64,000 nucleotides of DNA from Anthopleura xanthogrammica (lineage: Eukaryota; Cnidaria; Anthozoa; Actiniaria; Actiniidae), in contig OZ025215.1 of assembly GCA_964019055.1 (NCBI GenBank), positions 7,601,284-7,665,283 on the forward strand, written 5' to 3'. The position numbers were made by a program, and so were the translations under genes. Below are positions 1 to 13,592 of this stretch, piece after piece. Position 1 is the first letter of the stretch. The number at the start of each line of letters is the position of its first letter. Under the pieces are notes generated by a model that was not told the DNA's origin, ran no database searches, and was given only the letters and a program-made list of their open reading frames with translations.

Positions 1-94
1 GTGAGCCCGAGGCTGACGAATTATTAATGGGCTTGAATCCTTAATCATCGTCACTAGCAATACGACGGCTAAACAAACTAGTATCTTGACCTAC

Positions 95-3000
95 CTTTAT
101 AAATACTTTCTAGTGACGCAACTACAAACGCAACTGATATAAACAAGGCGAATATCTCATTGATCGACCTGAATATAGAAAAAACAACGGTGAGTGAAGG
201 AACTCTTGGTTTACTAATTGTAATTAAATCACTTCACTTTTTTATAGCGGGATTCAAATTCCGGCAGTAAATGAATACTGGTTTCCAATTTGGCCCAATG
301 TCACTCACACACACTACCACTACATTCTGCACTAAACCCCATAATTTATACCACATTATAAAATAACTTTGATATTACGCGCGTTGTGATTGGTCAAAAA
401 GCAATGTTTTATGAGAGCATAATACATGCTCACGTCATTTTTTTTCTCTCTCGAAAAGTTAGTTATTTTATAAAAGCAATAAAAAACAGTTTTCCGTGTA
501 TTATACTCTGATGAAGACACTTGGGATGTGGAGAGAACACTTGAGAAGCTGGAAACCTACGCTTCTCATGTGTTCTCTCCACATCCCGCGTGTCTTTATC
601 AGAGTATAATACACGGAATACTGTTTTTATTCCTTAAAAAACACACAACACCAATGTCATGAAGAATATTGGTTATGGGCCGGTTGCACGACTCCACATA
701 CACCAATACACTACAACAATAGAATTCTTTTCAGTACCGCGCAGAAAACAAATATCTGCTAAACTACGTACCGCAGATATTTTAATATTCTATATTTAGA
801 ACATACAACTCTCAACTCACATGTTGATTATATGGGGGAAGGAAAAACCAGTGAACCTGGAGAAAAAACCCTCGTGTCACAGGAGAGAACAACACATCAA
901 ACAAACTCAACTCACATATGATCCAATCCGAGCCGGGGCTCGAACCAAGACCACAGCGGTGAGAGGCGCTTAATCGAAGTAGATTGTTCAAGAGATTACA
1001 CGACATTCCTTCCATCCCTCGGCTCTTGAGCGAATACCAACAAGAAAATGGATGGAACTAATCGATTATTTCAAAACCATACCTTGTTGACCATCTCATG
1101 ATGTTTGACACACCAAACACTGAATAGAGTATGAGAAAAAAAGAGTTCCATAGTCCAGTCATGGTGTACATGGCGTAGAAGTCCAAATCAAAGTCTTCAC
1201 AGATGCTGTGCATCACTGGAAAATCAAAGCTTGAGTGAGTACTACGGGGATACCATTTTTTGTGCGCTTTGCAAGACGGCATAAAAAACTGAGGCTCAGT
1301 TTGAATACTTCCCCCTTCCCCCTCAACCACATGATGACGCTGTGCATCACTAGAAAATCAACGGTTTGAGTGAGCACTAGCGTTGAGTAATACTATGATG
1401 GGTCTACCTGGTATGCGCTTCGCTAGACGTGCAGCTTGAAGATGTCATATTTTGTTGCGAGTTGGACTCCCCAACCCCGTAGTTAAAAAAACACCTTCAA
1501 GATGTCAACCGCATAGCAGGGATTCTCGAGAAAGTGCATATGGAATCATAAACTAGCTGGATTTATGGGTACGTTTTTTTTCAAAAGCAAATGATGGAAG
1601 CTGAACCCTCTTGTTAGTGAGGGATTTTTGCAGTGGATAAAAAAAAACCAGTACAAACCTTTGACATAGAGAGCCAGGGGAGCTGTTGTAAGTAGTACAA
1701 TCAGTGGCTGACCAGAGAACAGTGAATACAGGATGCCACTAGCAGTTTGTGCAATAATAACTTGTTTAACACCTGGAAATGGCGTAAGAAAAGCAATATC
1801 ACATTTATAAATACGGAATCATAATAAGCCGTTTGCATTACAACATGCACCATATACTACCACTATCCCTTGCACTATATTTTTTCTTTGTTCGATTACC
1901 AAATTGTCTTACTATTCTCACGACGCCTTAAGAAACCATGAGTATGGGGAAAACAAATCGCGAAGCATAGTGGTAGTTTGTAGGCATTTGCGCGCATGTG
2001 AGCATGGAACATGCGCGTTACAAGTATGAACGTTATTATTAGCAGTAGTAATAGTAGTATAGGTAGTAAACACCGTCATGTAAAAATGTTATAGTGGTCG
2101 GTGCGAAGCTTCAACGTCATTTGTACTTCTTTCGTTGAGCGCTTGCAAAGCAATTTTTGTCATAGAGTTTTTGTGTGAGTGTAAAAAGCCCGCGACAACA
2201 GGTTGCACGGTGATGGTACGGTGCTATTGAAGATACGGTTACCGTATCTATTGAACTTATCGCCACGCGCAATTTACTTCTCATTCAATGAACTCAACGC
2301 AGCGTCACCATCACGGCACGGCACGGCGCGTCATATTACAGTCATATTATTAAAAAAACCTTCATTGCGTCATTCAAAAGGGTTTAATTTCAAACGAACG
2401 ATTCACTTGCTGCGGTTGTCAGTAGATGTTCCAGAACAATAAAAACAACATTGTATTTACCTATTTTTCCATTTGTATTCTTGCTATTCAGAACTCCGAA
2501 CGCGATAGAAGGGAGTAGACACGCAAAGTATAAAAACATGACAGTAGCGGCTAGCTTGTGTAAGGTACGATGTCCGACCACGCCTTCAAAAGATGACGAT
2601 GATAAACTGTTTAAATGTTGTTAGTCTTGGTAAGGGAACACAGAGGCAGGGACTGATGCAAGAGGTCTCATTAAGGGTCATGGTGGTATGAGATACTTGA
2701 AGAATAATAGACAAAAGTTGGAGGAATTTGGGATATGGGATCCCGAAAGGAATTATTGAGTTATGGAAACGAGAGGTATCCCGGTATATTCAAGAAAAAA
2801 ATTATTTGCTAATGAGCCCTCACTCATCCCTCCTTATTCCCTATTGTAGGTCCCTAGGAGAAGAAATTACTGAGCTATGACAATTATATCCCTTGTATAA
2901 CTTAAATGACAATAAAACAAAATGAATATATTTTACCATCAACAAAGTCCGAGGCGTAGAACGGCCATCGCCTGAGAAAATCATCTTTGATTCCACGACC

Positions 3001-6000
3001 AAAAGAAAACATTTTTGGCTCCTTGAGAAGAAAATAAATAGAAAAAATTTGTTCTAGTCATCTAACAACAAAACATATAAGGAGAAGTCATAACATTTAT
3101 GCGATTTCGTGGGGAAAATGGGTAACGTAGCTGTTCTCCCCCCGTCGGGGGGGGGGGAGGGTTAGCCAACTGAAGAGAGTGTGCTAAATAATGTTTTGTT
3201 TTTGTGCGCGTTTGTTTTCCAACATAATTTCCCTGTGGTCTTTTTCCTCGCTTCCAGTTTTTTTTCCTGCTTTTAGAGCACTTTTCGTATGACTGTAAAA
3301 AAACGTACGCGCCTTGCCGCGACGGTGTCAGTGCCGTGCCGTGTATGAAAACATTCAAAATTCCGTGCCGTGACGAAATCTGGTCTATTGCTTTTTACTA
3401 AGGTGGGCTCCCTGTGGGAAAAATCAGTGCCAAACCAGAATGTTTTCTGATTGGCTGATTCTGGTTAATGTTTGAAATACCTCTTTAACTTCTTCTTCTT
3501 TTTGGGTTTCGCGGAAAGAAGCAGCTCCAGTATATGTGAAGGACGATGTTCTGGCGGCCAATGCTCTCCTTTTGGCGGACTTTTTCTTTCTCTGATAATC
3601 TCCTGATGCCAGAGAATCCTTATACTCAATTAAAACTTTCTGAATACACCAAAATAAAACAAAATTTAAGCCTTTTTTGTAGAGCGTTGTCTTAAAACGT
3701 CTGGGTAGCTTGTGTTGGGGGTTTGGTCCATCGGAAACTATAACTAAGTCCATAGAGAACGTTATCGTTACAGGTGGATATTGTATCACCCTAAGAGGGA
3801 GAACAAAGGGCCTGTCCCCCACCTCCACCCCCCAAAAAAACATAAAGACTAAAAGAATGAGAGAGACTTTGAAATATCGACACCCTTAAATTTTTCTTAC
3901 CAAGAATTCTTCATCGCTCTCTGCTGCTAACAATTGCTGTCTGATTTCTATGTCTGACAGAATGGTTGCAAAAGTTCGTCCTGTCTCAAGTGAGCTTTTG
4001 GTCATTTTCTACAAAAAAAAAAAAAAAAAAAAAAACACATTGAAAATCAACGGATTTAACTGACTGAGTAGGATGTAATCGGCGAAGGTGAACCGAAGGC
4101 CTTAGTGAAAAGCCCTACGGGGATGTGAGCTCCCATGAACTCTACCCCCTCCCCCCAGAGTCCTGATGCAAAAGACTAATTGACATACGTGAAACACTGT
4201 GATTCACTACCATCAATATAGTACACCCCTATATAGTCTTCAGTTAGGAAATAAATATAGACTTACTGTTTTCCTGGGTGATAATATAAGGACAGCAAGA
4301 TGAGTGCCCTGAAGGGTCCTTCCGAGGTTAGTGGCGTGACGTAATCTAGCGATAGCTACGTGATTTTGTTGGACTGAAGACAGCTCAGCCCTGGAGAAAA
4401 GACAAGGAATCTTATTAGGATGGAAAAATTAAAAAAAAAAAAAAACAAGCAATCAAACTAGCAAGCAAGCATGCAAACAAACAAACAAACAAACAAACAA
4501 ACAAATAAACAAACAGACAGACAAAGGAACAAATAAACAAGTATACAAATGAAAATATATTCAACTTCCAGGCTGTTGGTTAGTCTCTGTTCATTAGACT
4601 GAAATGAAACGAGCTTTTTGATTGGCCAACCAGGCTTTCACAAACTCTAAAAGTCCTTTTGATTGGCTCTAATCTGAGAAGCTTTAGACTTACATAGCAA
4701 CAAGCCAACATTGTGATTCTTCCCAGCCGCTTCCTTCAGACTTCTCTGTCCCTTGAATAACATGCGATAAATGATGAACTGTAAAGTAAAAAAAGAATCA
4801 TTCAGTAAAAAATTGGAAATTCAAAAATCAAAATCAAGAATTAGTTCATTTTTCTAAAAATTTCGGGCAAAGATTTTGTCAAGCACATCTAAGCCTACTA
4901 GGCTTTTCAGACAAATGCAAACGCCAACTTCAAAGAAATTTTCCATTATTTTTTTTATTCACAAGCATATCTCACCAGAATCTTTAGTAAAGAAAGCTTC
5001 TCTTGCCGTGGCCAGATCTATTCCACTTCCTTCGTTCTTGGTGATCAAAGTTTTTAACATTACATCCATAATATCTTCAAGTCTTGTTTCATGAACATTG
5101 AGCAACAATGTCGGGCTCTCCAGAAATCTTTCTATATCTCGTAATGCCCTTATTTCTGTATAAATATCTTTAACCTCAATTTTCTGTAAATGTAAGCCAC
5201 AAAAATAAGTCATTGGAGAGATAATTATCTTTATGTTTTGTTAGGCTGATACCAGTGATATGCTTGAAGTGTTATATTTGCGAAGCTTAATTTTGGCTCC
5301 AAAACTTCAACATTTAATTTATGAATTTCTTGTTTACACATAAGGATTTACCGATTCTTTCATTCTAGAAAGTTTTTTAAATGAAAATCCAGACATCTTA
5401 GTCAAAATCAAATGAACAATCAAAAATATTTTGAGCGTAGCACTAATCCGTTAAGCTTGAAAGTCTAAAACTTTTTTTTTAATATTCAAAATTTTACTTG
5501 CCGTGTGTTTGGTATACATTAAAGTTGTTTCAGTAGACTCGTCTTCAGTCGTCTTAACAGCCTCAACATCTAGTAGGAATAAGGGGGAAAAACATGAACT
5601 TACAGTCAAAAAAGTGACAATAGTAATGCAACGTGATATGCTAAAAAAGCATAACACCTCCCTGGCTAAAACAAGAATAATTTTTGACGAAACATCCGGC
5701 TCGATAATATCTAACTAGAATATAATTAACTCAGAGAAAAACTCTCGTTCAATAAATACATGAATAGCTTATTCATTCGACTAAGTAAAAGATGAATTAT
5801 ATTAGTCGTTTTTCAGTATTCTTCTTGTCTGCCGCCTTGAATTTAGGAGTTAGCGACGCCATGGTTTACCGGCGCATTTCTTCATCAAAATTTGTGCTGA
5901 GTGTTAGAGTCAAAACTCACCTGGAGATTGTCCATTAAAGCTTACTGGTGGAATCTGATTCATGTTTAGTATCTCTACTGTATTCTCAGAGAGGTCTCCT

Positions 6001-6005
6001 TCCAT
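95..6005 (-). CDS. SLC4A11: SLC4A11-like solute carrier (bicarbonate-transporter superfamily), 5' 12 coding exons, partial
   Basis: Coding exons, 5' to 3' on the minus strand: 6005-5921, 5569-5502, 5183-4976, 4778-4694, 4390-4267, 4008-3901, 3639-3481, 3021-2937, 2583-2461, 1772-1659, 1215-1083, 168-95. All junctions keep phase and give 455 residues from an ATG at 6005. The N-terminal cytoplasmic part contains [13 protein letters not shown]. The membrane domain begins after [19 protein letters not shown] and includes [47 protein letters not shown] and [13 protein letters not shown]. This order matches SLC4A11 rather than the classical HCO3 exchangers. The family protein is roughly 850-900 residues, so about half is missing beyond position 1. 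SLC4A11 proteins are plasma-membrane transporters linked to H+/OH-, NH3 and water movement; the substrate in this animal is not predictable from sequence. All introns are GT-AG except the one after exon 2, which appears to be GC-AG. Confidence 0.9.
357..640. mobile_element. Palindromic MITE-like element
   Basis: Arms at about 476-540 and 570-633 are inverted copies (ACAGTTTTCCGTGTATTATA on the left). They could fold into a hairpin of about 160 bp. A shorter outer inverted pair (ATAAAATAACT at about 359, AGTTATTTTAT at about 470) suggests a nested or older boundary. It lies in the SLC4A11-like intron between exons 11 and 12. No coding capacity. Confidence 0.75.
800..1015 (-). mobile_element. 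tRNA-derived SINE copy without tail repeats
   Basis: On the minus strand a tRNA-like part with a B box (GGTTCGAGCCC) is followed by a body that on the plus strand reads as GGAGAA/GGAAAAACC-type sequence. It shares this body with copies near 10.8, 39.2, 54.8, 57.9 and 59.1 kb. The open frame over it (812-1015 minus) is repeat sequence, not a gene. Confidence 0.65.
1203..1430. repeat. Degenerate tandem duplication across the exon 11 acceptor
   Basis: The sequence around 1203-1262 (CTGTGCATCACTGGAAAATC) recurs at about 1338-1397 (CTGTGCATCACTAGAAAATC), with further similarity up to about 1430. It copies the 3' splice site and first codons of exon 11 of the SLC4A11-like gene, placing a decoy acceptor at 1351-1350 upstream of the real one. 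Confidence 0.65.
4430..4540. repeat. Poly-A tract and (CAAA)n microsatellite
   Basis: A 15-A run is followed by AAAC-type repeats and GACA variants, in the SLC4A11-like intron between exons 4 and 5. A second poly-A run lies at about 4012-4035, just upstream of the exon 6 acceptor, where it serves as the pyrimidine tract on the minus strand. Confidence 0.85.
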
Positions 6006-6396
6006 CTCTATTATATTTTAACTCTTGATGTGCCGTTTCTAATATTCTTTCGGTTTTCTTACGATCGAGAAATTTCGCCGGCTCGTCATGCTAATTCGGT
6101 CGTCCGGTTTACGTAACCGCTGGCTTGTCAACTCAAGCACGTGTTCAGGTATCGTATTCACGTGCTACTTATTGTAATCTCGTTATGAATAATTATAAAC
6201 CTGAATATTGAATATGAATAATAATTAGGGAGGACCATTAGAATTTTTAAGGGAGTAGGGGTAGGGAACTTTTGTTATCCTTGAAGTTATCGTAGTTTTC
6301 ATTTGAACATCTATTTTTGATTGTGCTTCATTTAACCCATGTTCCTCCACTGGTAGCCTTTCACCTTCATGATATTGTGATGTCATTGTTTTGTCT

Positions 6397-6563
6397 AGCC
6401 GAGAAAACAGACGTCTTTTCGCTCCTCATCCCCCGTGAAATAGCCTGAGAAAACAGACGTCCTTTCACTCCTCATCCCCCCGTGAAATAGCCTGAGAAAA
6501 CAGACGTCCTTTCGTTTATCGCGGGGGGATGAGGAGCGAAAGGACGTCTGTTTTCTCAGGCTA
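6397..6563. repeat. Direct plus inverted repeat cluster upstream of SLC4A11-like gene
   Basis: The motif TAGCCTGAGAAAACAGACGT occurs (with a small change in the first copy) at about 6397, 6441 and 6488, and once inverted ending at 6563. The last two copies can form a hairpin with CTCCTCATCCCCC arms. It sits about 400 bp 5' of the SLC4A11-like start codon. The rest of 6006-7270 holds no gene I can support. Confidence 0.7.
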
Positions 6564-7604
6564 TGTTTTGTCTTTCACCAACTGGCAACCAAGCCGGTTT
6601 TGGTATTTTTTCTTCCCGAAAAAAAAATATTCGTCGAATTTCGTTCAATTTTTATGACCATGAAAATGAAATATCCAGTAGAAATTTATTCCTGTTCAGC
6701 AAGGGAATATTGGTTGAACATTTTCATAGCCAGGGTGTTAATTTTATTTGTGATTCATGCAACAGTATACTTTAAATTCTGTCTCAGCCGGAAAAAAATG
6801 TTTTAAGGTATGTAAATATACGATGTATCATTAATTATGATGTTACTATGTAAAGTGCCACGAATCATATGCCAACCATTTCACAAAAGCTCTTCACAAA
6901 TAAATTGCCTTGTTTTACGAGCCATGCATTCAATATCGATCTCTGGTTGGCACATGTAATGACAAATAAAAACTTACACCATTATCGCTACAAATAAATT
7001 ATTGTTCATTGATGTTGTTGATCTTTCCTTTCCACTGCTAATTTAATCGCTATAAGGACAGACCATTTCCCATACCCTGTACGCTTAAAAACGTTCACCA
7101 TTAACCAAGTACCCCTGTAATTAAAAAGAATCCCTTGAATCACCGACTGTGCATTTATGATTAATAAAATTACTAATGTTCCAATAGATAGCACTTTTCT
7201 AGATAAGTTAAGATAAAATAATTTAAAGACTGTCTTGACGGAACCCCTTCACCCCTCCCACAAACAGTCTACTTTTTATTAATGATCTACAACTAATGTA
7301 TTAGAGAGGTCCAAACAAGTGTGTTGGACCTCTTGGTTTGGTGGCCCTGAGGGTATATCAGGATACTTGGCGCCCGAGTGCTCTCTGCCTGTTCCGAGGA
7401 CGAAAAAGTGATACCCGTGCCCGAGTATAACTCGACTGATCGACCTCGTAACCAGATCGTGTGCATACTCTCTCACAGTCAGTAAAGAAAGACCTGTGTT
7501 CAAATTTAGTGGCCAGCAAGAACTTGGCCAGGCAACCTGCATAAGGACCCCTAGAGCACCAAGTGTGAAAACACCTAGAGCTATAGCTATAGCTGTTCTT
7601 ATTC

Positions 7605-10600
7605 CTATTTTTCCTTATGAGGACCAGAAATATTAAACTGAACATCTCTGACAAACTTTAAAAACTGGGGTAATTTTTCGACGATCTTTTCGGGTTCCCA
7701 TTTTCCACTTGTCAGAAGCCTGTCCCACTCGTCACAGTGAAGGTGAATGTCAGTCTGAAAAGACAAGATGAATAGATAAATAAACAAACAGATAAATAAA
7801 TGAATAAAATGAAAGTCAGACGATAGCGCTGAAGGAATGAATATATCAATGAAGACAATGAAAGAAAGAATGAATGCGTGAATGATATCCCATCAATCAC
7901 ATCCAGGTACGTCCAGCTGTACGAAAAACTAAGCGCGAAAAGGATTGTTGATTCTGATAGTTGATCGTCTTTATTTTAGTAGTGACGTCACGCGCGAAGC
8001 CAGAAAGGCGCCATTTTGAAAAAAGAAATTCCAGGACCTCCAGACAAATGTCATGGAAATGTAAACATATTTTAAAAAAGCGTCAACGTTAAGGTTAGTA
8101 ATTTGCTTATTTGAAGTTAAAATGGATAGTACAGGCTCTTTCCTAAATTGTACTAGTAAATTAGAAATATTCCAGAGCTTTTTTGAGGTCAAACATCGAC
8201 CTGACTTGACTACTTTCTCGTCCTCTTCTTCGTCTTCCTACCTTTGTACATTCTTTTTGGCCACTGCCAGTGACATCCATAATGTCTTCTTCTGATATTG
8301 TGATAGAAAATCCCTCTCCTTCAACTTCGTAGGGGTAACTTCTTCGGCGACATTTTCGCCAGTAGTAGAGACAGTAGTCGCCAGGATTGCCTGGCATTTC
8401 TGAGTCTTCTGGCATGTGCACTTCCTTGTTATCAAATGATATTTTGTCCAGGTATTTTGTAACGTTTTTTTCAAACTCTTCAGCTTTGCCTTGTTGATCA
8501 TCAATTGGCGAGACTAAAATAAAAAAAAGGTCAAAAATGAATAGTTGCTTGTAACTTCATCACCTGCAGAAACTATAGCTTTCTTGAGGGTCCCACTGTT
8601 AAACTTGATTCTTAGAATATAATCTCTTATCTGGGGACTAAAATAAGAACTTTTTACTAGTTTTTAGAGAATAAAGGAGAATCAAGTTTTAGAATGTCCT
8701 GAAGGGGTAAAATGGTAGCTGGGATTTGCCTTTTTTTGGCTGGGAAAATGGGATTTCATGCACTGGGACTGGGATTTAGCCATTACTGGGATTGGGATTT
8801 CTCATGGGATTAGGAACCCCCCCCCCTCTTCAAGATAGTGGATGATGGGGGGGGGGGGGGGGGGGGAGGAGGAGGATGAGGTTGGTAGGTTCCTACGAGA
8901 TAGTAGTTCTAAAGGGTGAAAGGTCCATGTCATGCATGTTACAGCTTTGGGCCACAAAATGGTAATTAACCTATCTTACTGGGCCGGTAAGGGTTTTTGC
9001 ATGAAATCATGAACAGGATTTTTTAATTTTGGTGATCTGTGATGAGCATGGTTTAAACCTCGTGAATCATGAATTTTCTTGAATTTGAACATTTACCTTG
9101 ATATTTTCCATGACCCGCGATCCTCCTTTTTAAATTTTCATGAACCGTGCCGAGACCCCTCCTTACCAGCCCTGTATCTAGTTTCTTTTTCATATTGATC
9201 CTGGAGATGTTTTATCAGACATTATTTTAACTATAATAATCTTCACATCCAATATAATATTTATTGGGGGAACCTTATACATGTACATAGCACTCAGTTG
9301 ATGTAATGTATTCATAAAATCTTTTGTATCCTAATGTCGTTCTATTTATTGGTGTGATGCATTGTACCTATGTTTTATGAAATACATTACATCAACTGCT
9401 TGCTACATACAGTATAGGCTCTCCCTATAGTTACCGTATCTAATAAATTACAGTAAAATCCAGGATATAACCCCCCCCCCCCCCCCCAAGTCTTTCAGAT
9501 TGTCCTTGTAACATGGTAGATAATAGATTATAAACTTAAGAAACCTGTGCGTATAGCCAAACGGCAATCCATTCCTTCTGATAATATCATGATATTCACT
9601 CTAGCTCTGGTTTGGAACTGGTCACAGAGCATATACTTTGGTGCTGGAGATACTTCTGATACTTGCTGTTGATCATGCTCTCTTATGTCTATATCTTGGT
9701 CAGAAAAGGTTGAATCTATTTTCCCGTCCAGATCCATGAAGATCTGAAAAACAAAAGATAGTAAGAACACTAAGGATAATGCCTAATTCTTATAGAGTGG
9801 GAGTCAGGTTTGAAACATGCTCAATCTGTAGTCTTTTGTATTATTTTGCTTATGGTTCAAAAGAACAGGCTTTCATTCATAGCCTCCTTCATCTTCCCTT
9901 CTCATTTCAAATTATTTTTCTTATTAAAACCTCTTTTCTTTTGCTTTCTCCTTTTCTGTTCTCCTCGTCCTCTTCCTTTTCCTCAAAAAAGGGCTGACAC
10001 ATGGATTATTTTATGAGGAGTACTTTGTATGGGAAATTGTGCTTGATGACCAGCTCTAGCCATCCACCACATTTTTCCTCAGAAATTCTTCAAAAGCATC
10101 AGATTTTATAATTCATGCCATTCACATGTGTCATATACCTTTTGAGCTGAAACTTCACCTTCTTACTAACATCAAGAAGCTCTTTTCATTTCTGGAGTTC
10201 ATTTTCAAACTGTCTGATATAATGCTTGATTAAAGGAGTTGTGGTGATGTGACCTGTTAGTGCATAATTAAGACCTACATGTATTACGGTGGGAACTTAC
10301 CTTAGCCCGAATACTGGTGCAATACGGAGTGTAAAACTGAAAATCATGTCTGATGTGAGGATCAACTGTGCAAGATCCATTATTATATTCTTGCAATGTG
10401 CTTTCTAACGTTTTGAATTCTAACTCATCAATGGCAGGATGAAAGCGAAGTCTCCAGGATTCTCTCTTGTTCTTTTGAAATTCTGCCTTGAGGTCACTCA
10501 ACTTGTAGGCCTCTTTCTGGTCATCTAAAAGAATTGAGAAAAGTTTTCAAAAGCTGCAAGTTTTGCCACAGTTTTGAAAAAATTAGCATGCTTCAATTGA

Positions 10601-13316
10601 AAGTGATTGAAAATTATGATACAAATTATTAGTTGATTATTTATAGTGCAAAAAACGTTTTCTCAGCGGATATTACGCCTGACATAATGAATCTTTGTAG
10701 GGTTACTAAAGTAAAGGTACTCTTTCTAGTGCTGGTATTGATTTTTAATTTCAACTCATTTGAATTTTCGGCCGCCATTTTGGAAAAAGGTCTATCGAAA
10801 TTTAGCATGTTAGGTTTTGCAGAGGGAGGAAAACTGGAGAACTTGGAGAAAAACCACATACTCACATATGATGCCCAGTCTAGGAATCGAATCTGAAAAC
10901 TGGCCAAATTAGATTAAGCTTGGTCATACCTGTTTCTGGCTCAACGTTATACTGGTCAAAATGACCGACAAGGCAAAGATTCGACCGGACAAGTTCCAAT
11001 TCTGGCCGGACATTGTTCAATGACTGAATGTTATTTCAAGCCCTGTAAATGTATAATATTATTTTATACCTTCATCAATGTTGCCAATGTACAAGTGTCC
11101 AAAATGACAGAAAAAGTCAGCTTTGACCTCTTCGTCTTTGTTCTCTTGCTTCACTTTCTTCAGTACCTCACACACAAATGTTTGTAGTTCTTCTGTATTC
11201 AAGTCTTCAGGAGTCTTCAAGTCTTCAGTATGCAGTGCCTGTGCAATGCAAATATTAATTTCATTATAACAGACTAGAAGTATATAATTATACAAAAAAG
11301 TGTTGGGGTTGAGACTTCTTTTTGAAGTCTCCCCAAGCCCCTTCCCTATGCAAACCCCCCCCCCCCCAAATAAGACTGGCAAATTCTGATTCCTGACAAA
11401 CTGAAATATCTATCTGTTAGGAGAATTCTTCACAATCAGTAGTAGTAGTAAAATTTCAAACATTTTGCCTGCATACATATAGGGGAATTAAACAAGCTGT
11501 TAAAAAAACTGTCAAAGCAGCTTCCTTTCTTAAGTATTTTGCACATTACGATCTAATTACCTCGTCTTCATCCATTCTGTACACTTTGAAGTGCTTTTCT
11601 CCATTCCAGAAAGGATTTGGACAATCAAATTCTTGTAATTTATAGTCTGCACATTCAGTAGCATGTAGGAAATTAAACTGCCCTGGAAATGGCTTCTTAT
11701 TGCATACATCAGCCTGCCAAACAAACATTTCTAATGAATAGCATTCATTGTTTAAATATTGAGTAATATTTAGCCTTAAGTCATACCATTTCTACCCATC
11801 ATATTTATTAATTTATACTCTATACCCTGAGACAATACACCTGTATATCAAACTGAAGATTCCCTGAGAGATTACCCTGAATTGCAATCACAATAGCAAT
11901 GTACACATAAGCATGTATTACAACAACAAAAACAACAACAATTTTATCTTCAAGAAAAAAAAATTAAAACTTAGAAATTGGTTGCTAGCTAATTACAATA
12001 ACCTTGGGGCTATTAAGCTTAATCTCTGATATCAATATTCTTAAAATGCCCATTAATCTATATACCAGTACCTGCTAGCTGTATTTTTTTGTTGACATGT
12101 GCAATTTAAATTTGAAGCCTAACTCACTATAAAATGAGCCTTCATTTTGATTCAAAAATTTAAAAGCAGAGTTCCTCAAAGTATATATCTGGTAATATAA
12201 ATGTTGAAGGACTCAAGGTGAGCCCCCTCAATGAGCTTTTGCTCTTGGAGCAAACTAGGGAACATATTAGTCCAAATAAAAAAAAAAAATGGTGATTGAT
12301 ATATATGTTAACACTTACCATCTTACTTTTAATATCAATTATTGCTTCTTTGCGTTCTTTATCATTACCACTAACATACAATTCATGATTGATGACATCT
12401 ACACGTGCCCCTGTCTTTTCTTTGATTTTTGTTAAGTTTGAATGCTGTCGACCAATGACAGATCCCAATTTACACCCTGGAGGCATGCTGATTTTTGTTT
12501 TACCATCTGTAGTTGGAGAACTCGGCTAAAAAAAGGAAAGAAAAAGGAAATCGTAGGCAGTGACTGATCATGAAGTGTATGAAATTTAAGTTATTAATAG
12601 CTATCCATAACAAACTAACCTCTTTTACTTTTTTTAGAATATCACTTTCAGCTTGTTTTCTATCTGCTTGAACTGGCCCTCGAATGTAAGCATGTTTGTC
12701 TTTGACATCAATGGTTGTATTGGTTCTTTTTTCAATTTCTTTCAATGTTCTTCCACCTCCTCCCATTACTAACCCAATTTTGCCAGGTGGTAATGGAACT
12801 TTTAATGTGTATTTCTGTCTTTCTAATTCTTTGTCCTAGAGATAAAATCAATGAAATGTTTCAGAAGCAAATCCAGGATCTTAATTTGCATTGTCATGCA
12901 ATATGAAACCAAACGAAAGAGGTAAGAGAGACAAAGGGTGCTTTGGGGGGAGGGGTTATGAAAATTTGTGCAAGTGAAAATCAAAATGCGCCAACCCCCC
13001 TCCCTGTAAATAATGGCCAGTCCCTTATATTAAAATAATTTAAATTAGAGTAAGAAATTGAAACACTCACAATTACATCTTGCAGTAGTCTTTTGGCTTC
13101 AATAATTTGTTCTTCTGTTCCTAGGATATGAACTTCATTCTTCTGCTTTTTCATTCTAATACAATTATATTTGATTCCAGCTTGTTTTTCCAAATCTCTT
13201 AAATTCTTACCATTTCCACCTATAATTTCTGCAATAAGATCTTCATTTCGAGGTTCGGGAAGTGGAAATATTTCCTTCATTTTTGCAATGCTCTGATCTT
13301 CCTTGGGGAACTTTAT
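7605..13316 (-). CDS. Triple-KH protein, tandem paralogue A
   Basis: Exons 5' to 3': 13316-13071 (KH1), 12835-12620 (KH2), 12525-12319 (KH3), 11713-11561, 11238-11070, 10524-10301, 9743-9545, 8513-8242, 7754-7605 with TAG stop. All splice sites are GT-AG and phase-consistent; 611 residues. KH loops read IIGGNGKNL, VMGGGGRTL and VIGRQHSNL; the third lacks the last Gly of GxxG. KH domains bind single-stranded RNA or DNA; three in a row recalls vigilin-type proteins. The C-terminal region of about 390 residues (CHFGHLYIGN, RHDFQFYTPYCTSIRAK, GDYCLYYWRKCRRRSYPY) is conserved with gene C but I do not recognise its fold. The 5' end is uncertain. The position matching gene C's start codon reads GTG (14958-14956) and no in-frame ATG precedes it. 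An internal Met in the KH1 exon or another first exon may be used. A minus-strand AATAAA lies at 7280-7275. Confidence 0.85.
9294..9400. repeat. Short palindromic repeat
   Basis: CAGTTGATGTAATGTATTCA at the left is matched in inverse by GAAATACATTACATCAACTG at the right. It lies in the gene A intron between the last-but-two and last-but-one coding exons. MITE-like, non-coding. Confidence 0.65.
10790..10900 (-). mobile_element. Truncated copy of the tRNA-SINE
   Basis: TTAGGTTTTGCAGAGGGAGG, GGAGAACTTGGAGAAAAACC and a GGAATCGAATC B-box relic match the SINE body found at 39.2, 54.8, 57.9 and 59.1 kb. No 57-bp tail units are present. It lies in a gene A intron. Confidence 0.6.
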
Positions 13317-13592
13317 CTGCAAAACACCAATAAGTTACGAAATCAAAAAATAGATACTGTAAGCTTATTTTTAATAGATTGAAAACTAAGTTAATTGGCA
13401 ATTTCTCAATGACTATTAATAGGCCTTTCTTAATATTTTTGCATGAAGTCCTTGTAGCCTCACATTAATGCAGCTCAATTATTACACTTCCGAGATATGC
13501 TTCTGCTGTTTCTACATCCAAATCAATGTTTTTAAGGTTGAAAAATATTCTCTTAAATGTTTTTGAACCTCTTAAGCATAATAATGCAGAGC

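Noticed and set aside
812..1015. Minus-strand 67-residue frame
   Set aside because: Lies entirely in a tRNA-SINE copy; its length comes from the repeat body.
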